Source: CAZICM01 sp964537685
GTDB lineage: Bacteria > Myxococcota_A > Polyangia > Polyangiales > Polyangiaceae
DNA length: 64,000 nucleotides
Reading direction: 5' to 3'
Assembly (NCBI GenBank): GCA_964537685.1
Contig: CAZICM010000030.1
Coordinates: 1-64,000, forward strand
The notes under the pieces are model-generated. The model had not been told where the DNA came from. It was given only the letters and a program-made list of their open reading frames with translations, and searched no databases. How positions within the stretch are numbered: the first letter of the stretch is position 1; each line of letters opens with the position of its first letter. Of this stretch, positions 53,478-61,264 are shown one piece after another. The position numbers and the translations under genes are program-made.

Positions 53478-54866
53478 ATGAACCGATACCAATGGATCCT
53501 AAGTGTATTGTGTCCCATGCTGCTGATTAGCGCGGCGCGCGATGTTCATGCCCAAACGGCAAACGCCCAAAGCGCGGCGGCGGAAGCGGACAAAGCCTAC
53601 ACAAGCGCTTCAGAGCTCAGCAAAGCAGGCAATTACAAAGAAGCCTGTCCCCTGTTTCAAAAGAGTTTTGAACTGGACCCAAGCGCGGCCAGCACGCTGT
53701 ATTACTTGGCCGATTGTTATGCTCACACGGGTGAAATTGCATCCGCGGTGCAGCGCTACGAAGAATATCTTCGTTTGATTCCAACCCTGCCAACCGCAAA
53801 GCAAGTGAGGCATGCCCCCTTGGTGGCTGAAGCCAAGGCTCAAGTGCAGGCGCTTCAACCTCAAATTCCCAAAGTGAGTTTTACAATCGAAGGCACCTTG
53901 CCCCCTGACGCTCGGGTGGAGCGGGATGGCAAGGAACTCAATCCCAGCGCGCTGTCGGGGCAACTCAATCTAGACCCAGGCGAACATACGATTCGGGTGT
54001 TGATCTCCGGACAGCCTCCGGTCGAAGCCCGGTTTTCCTTGAATAAAGGGGAAAACAAAACCGTAGAGCTCAATCTCACGCCCCCGCCGGAACCCAAACC
54101 CGCACCGGCCCCGCCTCCCCCGCTTGTCGTGGAAAAGCCTCGCGTGATGCCCCCATCACCAATTCCCCCAGAAGCCCACCAAAACAAGGCGGACATGACA
54201 GGAATGCGAATTGGGGCCTATACCCTGGGCACGGTGGGACTCTTTGGGCTGGGCATGGGCGGCACCTTTGGCATTTTAGCCTTGCGGCGAGGGGACAGCG
54301 TGAAAGAGAGCTGCCCCAAGGATGCGGCAACAGGAAACGGCGGCTGTGCGACGGACGAACAGAAAAACGCCTATAACCGAGCCTATTCCCTTGGAACGCT
54401 GAGCACGGCGGGGCTCATCGCGGGTGGAATCGCCCTTGGCGGAGCGGGGGCGTTATGGCTTCTGGATTCAAAAGCCAAAGGATTTCGGGACATGAGCGGG
54501 ATGGGCATAGGCGGACACGCGGTGCTTGGCGTGGGGCTGCTCAGCCTGGGGATGGGCGTGGCCTTGGGAGGAACGCTGGTCAGCGAGCGGGATGACTATC
54601 TGGGCCAATGCATACGAAAGGATTCAAAGCTTCTTTGTGCGACAGACGAGGCCAAAGAAGCCGCGGAAGAAGCACAGACCTTGGGCACACTCGCCACTGC
54701 GGGATTGATTACGGGAGGCGCGGCCATTGCTGGGGGCGTGGTTTTGCTGGCCTTGGCTCCAAAAGCAAAAGGCGGTTCGGAGCCCAAGATGGGAAGGTTG
54801 CAGTTGGATGTTGTTCGGGTGGACAAAACGGGAGCATTTGCAGGTATAAAGGGAGAATGGGAATGA
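53478..54866 (+). CDS. TPR-PEGA-like exported protein with duplicated membrane module
   Basis: The 462-residue protein has a signal peptide ending near VHA-Q. TPR-like helices follow at about 35-115 (LSKAGNYKEACPLFQKSFELDP, LYYLADCYAHTG). A PEGA-like beta domain is at about 135-190 and a Pro/Lys linker comes next. Two copies of a hydrophobic two-helix module lie at about 245-335 and 345-430, both containing a small Cys loop and an LGTL(S/A)TAGLI(A/T)GG segment. GAGGGCATTATCC precedes the ATG. Its last codons overlap the next gene (ATGA). Confidence 0.85.
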   Translation: MNRYQWILSVLCPMLLISAARDVHAQTANAQSAAAEADKAYTSASELSKAGNYKEACPLFQKSFELDPSAASTLYYLADCYAHTGEIASAVQRYEEYLRLIPTLPTAKQVRHAPLVAEAKAQVQALQPQIPKVSFTIEGTLPPDARVERDGKELNPSALSGQLNLDPGEHTIRVLISGQPPVEARFSLNKGENKTVELNLTPPPEPKPAPAPPPPLVVEKPRVMPPSPIPPEAHQNKADMTGMRIGAYTLGTVGLFGLGMGGTFGILALRRGDSVKESCPKDAATGNGGCATDEQKNAYNRAYSLGTLSTAGLIAGGIALGGAGALWLLDSKAKGFRDMSGMGIGGHAVLGVGLLSLGMGVALGGTLVSERDDYLGQCIRKDSKLLCATDEAKEAAEEAQTLGTLATAGLITGGAAIAGGVVLLALAPKAKGGSEPKMGRLQLDVVRVDKTGAFAGIKGEWE

Positions 54867-57283
54867 TAGCGAAGAGATACCAACTTGGAGTCGCACTTGG
54901 CTTGATGATGGCGAGTGTGGGCGGAGCCGCGTGCACATCGCTGATTGGGCTCGAGCCGGATGTAGAGCTGGAACCTGGGCAAGGAGGCTCGGGTGGCAGC
55001 GGGGGCATGAGTGGAGTAGGCGGTTCAGGGGGAATGGTTGGCCCCACTTCATGCAACAATCCCGCAGATTGTCCGCCGAGCGGCCTCGACTGCCTTCTAC
55101 CCGTATGCAATATGGGGGTTTGTGATACTACCTTCGCTCCACAGGGAAACACCTGCACTGTCGTTCCCGCGATGGGTCAACCTGAACCCATGGGAGAGTG
55201 TGCCAAGGGCGTTTGTGCAGGAAGCAGCGATGCCTGCGTTCCATCAAACCTGCCCAAAGCGGAAACTTGCAACGGTCTCGACGATGATTGCGATGGCAAC
55301 GTTGACAACATCCAGGGCACAGAAGATCCGCTCAGTTATGGTGATTGTGCGGTTGAACCGCTACAACTGGGCGCCTGCGCCAAAGGTAAATCCGAATGCA
55401 AAAATGGGGCTATCATATGCGAGCAAGCTGTATCTTCCACCCCGGAAAGCTGCAACGGGGTTGATGACGATTGCAATGGCGCGGTTGACGATGGCCTATG
55501 CTGTGACAACGACAAAAAAGACCCCGGCGAAAGCGATGTGGATTGCGGGGGAGCCTGCGGTTCCACATGCGACACGGGCAAGAGTTGCTCCCAACCCGCG
55601 GACTGCCAAAGCAAAGTGTGCGGCAATCTCAATCAATGCGAGCCTCCATCTTGCATCGACGGCGTAACGAATGGTCCAGAAAGCGATGTCGATTGCGGGG
55701 GAAGCTGCCCACCTTGCGCGGACACCTTAAATTGCGAGGGAAATACAGATTGCGCAAGCGGTGTATGCACCAACGGCAAATGCCAAGCCTCGACATGCGT
55801 GGATGGCAATAAAAACGGCGATGAAAGCGATACAGATTGCGGCGGCACCTGCGTCACCAAATGCGCCGACGGTGGCATATGCGGTATTGGCGCGGACTGT
55901 ATGAGCGGGGTATGCATTGGCAATATTTGTCAAGCCCCCGTATGCAACGACGGCGTAAAGAACGGACTTGAGACCGATATCGATTGCGGCAATGTGTGCG
56001 CGACCAAATGCGCGGATGGGCAGAATTGCCTGGGCAATCCGGACTGCGCCAACGATATTTGCATTGGAGGCGTTTGCCAAGCGCCAACCTGCGTGGATGG
56101 CCTAAAAAACAACGGCGAAAGCGATGTGGATTGCGGGGGGAGCAACTGTGTTTCATGCCCCCTGGGAAAGGGCTGCAGCAGCGACAACGACTGTGCAAGC
56201 CAAGTGTGCACCAACAACCTATGTTCGGATGCTCTCTGTGGAGATGGCAAAAAGGCCAACACAGAAGACTGCGACGACAGCAACAGCGTGCCTTATGATG
56301 GGTGCAGCGAGTGCACGGTGGATGTGGGTTATTCCTGCGCGGCCACATCCCCCAGCGTATGCACCGCCATCTGCGGTGATTTACGGGTGCGTGGAACTGA
56401 ACAATGCGACGATGGCAACACCACGGACGGCGATGGCTGTCATTCGGACTGCACCTGGGAAATACTTCAGGAACAGGGTGATTTTGGAGGCACCAGCGCG
56501 ACGGCAACCAACTTTTTGCCATATCGGGTAGCCGCGGGAACATTAACAGGCAGCGATCAGGATTGGTTTCTGCTTGATGTACCCATTGCCACAACCTTCC
56601 GAATTGAGACATTTGATATCACCGGAACGGATTGCGTTGCATCGGCCAACAGCTCGCTCAATGTTTATCAGACCAACGGAACAACCAGCTTGTATGGATC
56701 GACGGACGAAGGCATTGGACCCTGCGCGGCTTTGGTAGTCACCTTATCGAACACCATTTGCGGGCAAGGACCATGTTATGTCAATGTTGTAAATCCTGCT
56801 GCGGCAACAACCTTTGGGTATCAGCTTCACATTATTCCACAAATTCCAAACGTCATGCCACAAGTATTTCCGATTGGGTCTGAGAAGGAGCCCAACAACA
56901 CGATAGCCACGGCGAACCCCATTCAAAATCCTCCGGGTTCAGATATTCTGGTACACGCCACGCTGAATCCACTCAACGATATCGACTATTATGCGATACA
57001 CGTTCCCCAAGGCAAATCGGTACGGGCCGAGATAACGGACGGGGTGCAGGGCCTATGCGTAATGAATGGTGCAATAAGCTACATGGCCCTATGGGGTCCA
57101 ACGGGCAATTATATTTATGAGGATCTAGCGGGCACGGGCCGCTTTAGCTGTGCGATGATCGATGGGACGGGAATGATTCCGCAACATTCTGCGGCTCACA
57201 ACTTAGATGCGGGGACCTATTTTTTGAGTGTACGGATGGCGGCACCGAATTCGGATTATCGGCTTGCGGTGACGATTCGCTGA
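54863..57283 (+). CDS. MopE/DUF4215 cysteine-repeat lipoprotein with PPC domains
   Basis: The 806-residue lipoprotein has lipobox VGGAAC and a Gly/Ser linker. Two MopE-like metal-binding motifs (CNGLDDDCDGNVD, CNGVDDDCNGAVDD) lie before about five 50-residue Cys repeats of the pattern CVDG...GESDVDCGG..C..C with an ...DCASGVC.. middle. A DUF4215-type segment (CGDGKKANTEDCDD) and two pre-peptidase-C-like beta domains (GSDQDWFLLDVP, NDIDYYAIHVP) end the protein. It is probably cell-surface and may bind metal. GGAG lies 7 bases before the ATG at 54863. Confidence 0.9.
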   Translation: MIAKRYQLGVALGLMMASVGGAACTSLIGLEPDVELEPGQGGSGGSGGMSGVGGSGGMVGPTSCNNPADCPPSGLDCLLPVCNMGVCDTTFAPQGNTCTVVPAMGQPEPMGECAKGVCAGSSDACVPSNLPKAETCNGLDDDCDGNVDNIQGTEDPLSYGDCAVEPLQLGACAKGKSECKNGAIICEQAVSSTPESCNGVDDDCNGAVDDGLCCDNDKKDPGESDVDCGGACGSTCDTGKSCSQPADCQSKVCGNLNQCEPPSCIDGVTNGPESDVDCGGSCPPCADTLNCEGNTDCASGVCTNGKCQASTCVDGNKNGDESDTDCGGTCVTKCADGGICGIGADCMSGVCIGNICQAPVCNDGVKNGLETDIDCGNVCATKCADGQNCLGNPDCANDICIGGVCQAPTCVDGLKNNGESDVDCGGSNCVSCPLGKGCSSDNDCASQVCTNNLCSDALCGDGKKANTEDCDDSNSVPYDGCSECTVDVGYSCAATSPSVCTAICGDLRVRGTEQCDDGNTTDGDGCHSDCTWEILQEQGDFGGTSATATNFLPYRVAAGTLTGSDQDWFLLDVPIATTFRIETFDITGTDCVASANSSLNVYQTNGTTSLYGSTDEGIGPCAALVVTLSNTICGQGPCYVNVVNPAAATTFGYQLHIIPQIPNVMPQVFPIGSEKEPNNTIATANPIQNPPGSDILVHATLNPLNDIDYYAIHVPQGKSVRAEITDGVQGLCVMNGAISYMALWGPTGNYIYEDLAGTGRFSCAMIDGTGMIPQHSAAHNLDAGTYFLSVRMAAPNSDYRLAVTIR

Positions 57284-57340
57284 GAGGGTGGCATGTGGGG
57301 GGGTTTGATCGATTCTGAATGAAGGAAGGGAGGAGTGGCG

Positions 57341-57811
57341 ATGGGCGTAAGTGTAGGCGTAAACGGGATGAGCGTGGTCCACAAGGACAGCGGAGGGATA
57401 AGCCAATCCTTTCCTGACGTATGCAAGACCCCGAGTCCAGGAGGACCGATACCGATTCCCTATCCGAACGTGGCGAGGTCTGCGGACACGGGGAAAGGGA
57501 CGAAGAAGGTGAAGTGTGATGGGAATCCGGTATGTGTAAAGGATTCAAATTTCAAGACGAGCATGGGGGATGAGGCAGGGACGGCGGGAGGGGGAGTGAT
57601 GTCAAACAAGACAAAGGGGAAGGCAGAGTTTATCAATTATAGTTTTGATGTGAAGTTTGAGGGGAAGAATGTGGCGCGGGCGATGGATATGATGCTGCAT
57701 AATGACAAAAACACGCCCCCGTTTCCGGTGATGCAGGGGCCGGTGATGGTGAATGGGGGAGGGGAAGACGACGAAGACCGATGCGTTTCTTGCGAGAAAA
57801 AACTACATTAA
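57341..57811 (+). CDS. DUF4150 PAAR-like protein
   Basis: The 156-residue protein belongs to the PAAR-like DUF4150 family: a sharp tip that caps VgrG and recruits effectors. Family lines are SFPDVCKTPSPGGPIPIPYPN, GKGTKKVKCDGNPVCVKDSNF and MSNKTKGKAEFINYSFDVKFEGKNVARAMDMMLHN, each given in part here. The C-terminal tail ends EDRCVSCEKKLH. ATG 57341 has GGAGG seven bases before it; a GTG at 57335 is possible. The effector gene follows after 27 bases. Confidence 0.93.
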   Translation: MGVSVGVNGMSVVHKDSGGISQSFPDVCKTPSPGGPIPIPYPNVARSADTGKGTKKVKCDGNPVCVKDSNFKTSMGDEAGTAGGGVMSNKTKGKAEFINYSFDVKFEGKNVARAMDMMLHNDKNTPPFPVMQGPVMVNGGGEDDEDRCVSCEKKLH

Positions 57812-57838
57812 CGGCTTTAGACAGCAAAAGGAGATCTT

Positions 57839-58732
57839 ATGGGCGGTGCGATACAAAATAACGAGCCCGACAAGGACGAGAAGGAACAACCCCATCGGTC
57901 GAAAAATTTTAAGGCATGCCATAAACGTACAGGTAATAATAGCGGCGGGGCATGCCTCTGGGGTCACAACGACCGGTACTCCAAGAGCAGCTGCAGTTAT
58001 CGATGGCAAGCCCATACTAAAGCCAAAAGGGACAATGACATTTATCATCGTTATCAAAAAAAGTCGGGTTCAAAACTACAAACATTAGGGCATTGGACAG
58101 ATAAAGGATTCTACCCCGCTGGCTATACACCGGAGATTGACTTTCCGAACAAAAACCAATGGTCTCCGAATAAGCTAGGCAACTTCGAAAAAAGCTGGAT
58201 TGTCCCCTACTGGCATAACGCTCACCACTTAATTCCCAAATCGATGCTAATCAATGAAATCACGACAGCTGCGGGCAACGACCCGGATGTGAGCATCATT
58301 ATCCAGCAGGCACTCCTCAATGCTCAATACAATATCAACGAAGATATTAACATGATTATTCTTCCACAAGACCAGTCGGTTGCGAACCTTTTATCCTTGC
58401 CACGCCATATTTCGCTGTCAAAGGGCGGTGAGCATGCAAGCCATACATCCTATGACAAAGGCATTTCGCAGTCAAAGCCCTTTCGAGATGCCATCAAGGT
58501 AATTATCACCAAAGAGCTAAAAAAGGTCATTAGCGACTACAAAAAGGCCGTAAAAAGTGCAAAAAATAAAAGTCCAAAAAAACACCCAAAAGTCAAGGCT
58601 AAAGCCAACAAAACGCAATTAGAAGATCTATCCAACGAACTCTACAATGCAATTACAGGAAAAACGCCAGGTAAATTTTTCGATCCCGGCGAGCCATTGG
58701 ATTCGATTGATCTAAAATCCATCCTCGCATAA
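57839..58732 (+). CDS. AHH nuclease, putative type VI effector toxin
   Basis: The 297-residue protein has an HNH/Endo VII-fold AHH nuclease domain in its second half: NAHHLIPK with AHH at 128-130, NINEDINMIILP at 165-176 and LPRHISLSKGGEHASH with His199 and His202. The N-terminal 100 residues contain scattered Cys/His (CHKR, ACLWGHNDRYSKSSCSYRW) and no membrane segment. Lysine-rich tail. AAAGGAGATCTT precedes the ATG. It follows the PAAR-like gene and precedes two immunity-type genes, and its base use is clearly more A+T-rich than its neighbours, fitting a horizontally gained cargo gene. Confidence 0.9.
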   Translation: MGGAIQNNEPDKDEKEQPHRSKNFKACHKRTGNNSGGACLWGHNDRYSKSSCSYRWQAHTKAKRDNDIYHRYQKKSGSKLQTLGHWTDKGFYPAGYTPEIDFPNKNQWSPNKLGNFEKSWIVPYWHNAHHLIPKSMLINEITTAAGNDPDVSIIIQQALLNAQYNINEDINMIILPQDQSVANLLSLPRHISLSKGGEHASHTSYDKGISQSKPFRDAIKVIITKELKKVISDYKKAVKSAKNKSPKKHPKVKAKANKTQLEDLSNELYNAITGKTPGKFFDPGEPLDSIDLKSILA

Positions 58733-58738
58733 CCTATT

Positions 58739-59320
58739 ATGCAATTCTTCCGCCTCAACACCATGCCCCTCGTCGAAAGCGACTTCTGCATCATCGGCAG
58801 CCCCGTCGACAACGCCGATGAATTCGACTTCAAGCTTTCCCTCGGTATCAGTGCCCTCGCCGATCAAGAAGAGGAAATCGGCCTCCATATGTCCGATATG
58901 CTTCCCGAATCTATCCAAATCCCTTCCCTCGTCGCCAATACCCTAAGCTATTTTATCGCCTCCTCCCAAGTCAAACACATTATCGCTTCCCTTAACGTCG
59001 ACCCCATCGAATACTTTCCCGTCGTTATCTATAACCATAAGCGCCGCGTCGCCAGCCGCGACTATTTTATTATCAATCCCATCGGCGCCTTCGATTGCCT
59101 TGAATTAGTGGCTTCCACCATCACTTGGGTCGAGGGCGAGGCCGCCGTTATCGATGAATATGTGCTCGATCCCGATAAAATAAAAAAGGCCCCCGATCTC
59201 TTCCGCATTCCCGAAGATCCTAGGGCTTATGTCATGAGCGGCCTGTTGGTCAAAGCCTTAGCCGAAGCCAAACCCGCTCTCACCAATGTCTTTCTCCACT
59301 CCATGAAAATCCATACCTAA
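58739..59320 (+). CDS. Imm11-family immunity-like protein
   Basis: The 193-residue protein fits the Imm11 (DUF1629) family: a variable N-terminus, then VDPIEYFPVVIYNHKR, DYFIINPIGAFDCLEL, VLDPDKIKKAPDLFRIPEDP and VMSGLLVKALAEAKPAL, written in parts. It begins six bases after the nuclease stop, so it is the first candidate neutraliser of the AHH toxin. In other loci Imm11 proteins accompany PAAR/AHH toxins. Confidence 0.8.
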   Translation: MQFFRLNTMPLVESDFCIIGSPVDNADEFDFKLSLGISALADQEEEIGLHMSDMLPESIQIPSLVANTLSYFIASSQVKHIIASLNVDPIEYFPVVIYNHKRRVASRDYFIINPIGAFDCLELVASTITWVEGEAAVIDEYVLDPDKIKKAPDLFRIPEDPRAYVMSGLLVKALAEAKPALTNVFLHSMKIHT

Positions 59321-59335
59321 ACTCAGGCATTTACA

Positions 59336-60145
59336 ATGAATTTTATTTATACCCCTCTTGCCGTCCGGGCCGCCGCTTTTGAAATCGCCGAGGTCTTTGA
59401 AGATATCGCCGATGCGCCCCTCCAGTTTAGAACCGCTCTCTATGTCTGTTCACGCTATCGCCGCGCTGCCGCCGGTATGCTGCTCCTCGGCGGGAATCCC
59501 GCTCTTTTCTTTCAAAATCTCTTTCATAGCTCCCGGTGTTTTGCTTCGTCCCTGGAGGCTTTGCCCGATGATTCAAAATCTACGTCCAAATTCGAGCCTT
59601 TTTTTGATGCCATCGCCGCCGGCGATGAGGAAGGCGCTCTTCAAATTGCCCGCTTGTCCCGCTCAACTTGGAATGAAACCGCCGAGTATGAGGACGATTT
59701 TTTATATATGCTTTCGCTGATGCACTATTTCTGTCTGCGTTCGCCCGCCGAACAGGTTCAACAGTTTTTAGAACGCTATGAGCAGGTCCTCGATGGAGCC
59801 GCCGATGTCCGCTTTGATCTCGCAAAAGCGCTGATCTACCGCGATCAAGATGCGTTTAACGATGCTGTCGATCGCTTTATCCTCGGACGCCGTAAGCATA
59901 TCGAAAAACAGCGTTCCACCGATATGCTCGATCTCGATGAGGCCGCAACCATTGTCCATATCTCAACCGAGCTTCTCGCTTTGCTGGCTCTCGCCGATAA
60001 ATCTGGGCTCAGCACCAAGCCCGATTATGAATTCGCTCCTTCTCTCGCTAGGCTTTCCCGATCCAATCAGCGCTTTCCCGATCCCACCGCGTGGCGTAGG
60101 CTAAGCTCTCCCAGCGATGTGTTCTCGCTCTTCGATGAAGAATAA
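59336..60145 (+). CDS. Imm49-family immunity-like protein
   Basis: The 269-residue helical protein resembles Imm49: FFDAIAAGDEEGALQIARLSR, EYEDDFLYMLSLMHYF and DLAKALIYRDQDAFNDAVDRFI. It starts 15 bases after the Imm11-like gene, making it a second potential immunity gene in the same operon. It could protect against a second cargo or an earlier toxin. No signal peptide, so both immunity proteins act in the cytoplasm, in line with a nuclease toxin. Confidence 0.78.
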   Translation: MNFIYTPLAVRAAAFEIAEVFEDIADAPLQFRTALYVCSRYRRAAAGMLLLGGNPALFFQNLFHSSRCFASSLEALPDDSKSTSKFEPFFDAIAAGDEEGALQIARLSRSTWNETAEYEDDFLYMLSLMHYFCLRSPAEQVQQFLERYEQVLDGAADVRFDLAKALIYRDQDAFNDAVDRFILGRRKHIEKQRSTDMLDLDEAATIVHISTELLALLALADKSGLSTKPDYEFAPSLARLSRSNQRFPDPTAWRRLSSPSDVFSLFDEE

Positions 60146-60151
60146 CCAGCT

Positions 60152-61264
60152 ATGAAGCTCGACCTCGCTATCACGGGTATGGGGATATGCTCTACGCTTG
60201 GTTTTCAGGCGGATCGGGTGTGCGCCGCGCTGTTCGCCGGTCTGGAGCGCCCCGTGACTTTGCCAGGTACCGAGGTGGATGATCCCACCGAAATCGTCGC
60301 TACGGCCGTGGGGCACCGAATCGAGGGCTTTAGTGATGGTTTTATTCAAACCGGCCGCTGGATTCGGCTCGCCGAGCAGTGCCTCGCAGGCTTTGCTGAA
60401 TCTTTGAATATCGATAGAGAAAAAGCCGCTCCCATCTGGACGCGAACCGCTGTCCTTCCTTCCGTGCCTTATGCCTTCGATGAACACAGGCTCGATTGGT
60501 CGGCCGATCAAGCCTTGGATGTCGCTTCAGAGAGTTTTATGGGCGTTTTACAAGGCGTTTCCGGCTTTCCTTTTCAATTCGAACCATCTTATGTGCGCTT
60601 TGGGCATGCAGGCGTCTGCTCTGCCTTGGAACAGGCCCATGCTCTGCTCGCTAGTGCCCGCTTCGATCGGGTGATCGTGTTGGGGGTGGATTCTTATGTC
60701 GAGTTGCTGAGCCTGCTTTCGATCTCGGAGTCAGGCCGTATAAAAACGCCGGGAAATCCCATTGGTTTGGTGCCCGGTGAGGCGTGTGCCTGTTTTTCCG
60801 TCGAGCGAATTTCTCATGCGGCGCGTTCCACCGGAGCGGGGGCTGTTCGGGTGTTGGCCGCCAATTGCCGTTATGATTCCTCTGCATTGACGCCCATTTA
60901 CGACGATCCTCCTCCAAGCATCGCCGAAAATCTACGGCAAGTTGTCCAGCAAACCTTGGATGAAGGATGCGGTGGGGCTCCGTTTCGCGGTGAGGTGGTG
61001 CTCGATCAGAATGGCGAAACCTGGAAGGCCAATGCTTGGGGGAATGCCTATGCCCGTTTATGTCAATTGCCGGGTTTTCGCCCGTCTCGCTTGATTGTTC
61101 CGGCGAGTTCCGTTGGGGAAACGGGTGCGGCGAGCGCCGCGCTGGGGGTGTGTCTGGCTGCCCATGTATTTGCCCGGGGATTTGCAAAAGAAAATAAGAT
61201 GCTCATCGTTTCCATCGCCGAAAATGGCGATGTGGGGGCGATATTGGTGGGTACATCCCCCTAG
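60152..61264 (+). CDS. Ketoacyl-synthase/thiolase-fold protein lacking catalytic histidines
   Basis: The 370-residue protein shows the ketoacyl-synthase fold: AITGMGICSTLGF at the start, the nucleophile-elbow line GHAGVCSALEQAHALLASARFDRVIVLGVDSY with Cys156, and a glycine end VGETGAASAALG at 321-332. In active enzymes that last motif reads GHxxGAAG with His; here Glu323 stands in its place, and the HTGT motif region reads DQNGETW with no His. It is probably a non-enzymatic chaperone or adaptor of the effector. It starts 7 bases after the Imm49-like gene and its stop shares CTAG with the opposite gene. Confidence 0.8.
   Translation: MKLDLAITGMGICSTLGFQADRVCAALFAGLERPVTLPGTEVDDPTEIVATAVGHRIEGFSDGFIQTGRWIRLAEQCLAGFAESLNIDREKAAPIWTRTAVLPSVPYAFDEHRLDWSADQALDVASESFMGVLQGVSGFPFQFEPSYVRFGHAGVCSALEQAHALLASARFDRVIVLGVDSYVELLSLLSISESGRIKTPGNPIGLVPGEACACFSVERISHAARSTGAGAVRVLAANCRYDSSALTPIYDDPPPSIAENLRQVVQQTLDEGCGGAPFRGEVVLDQNGETWKANAWGNAYARLCQLPGFRPSRLIVPASSVGETGAASAALGVCLAAHVFARGFAKENKMLIVSIAENGDVGAILVGTSP

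Noticed and set aside
54608..54862. N-terminal extension of the MopE-like protein to 54608
   Set aside because: It overlaps the TPR gene in another frame; the lipobox and ribosome site put the start at 54863.
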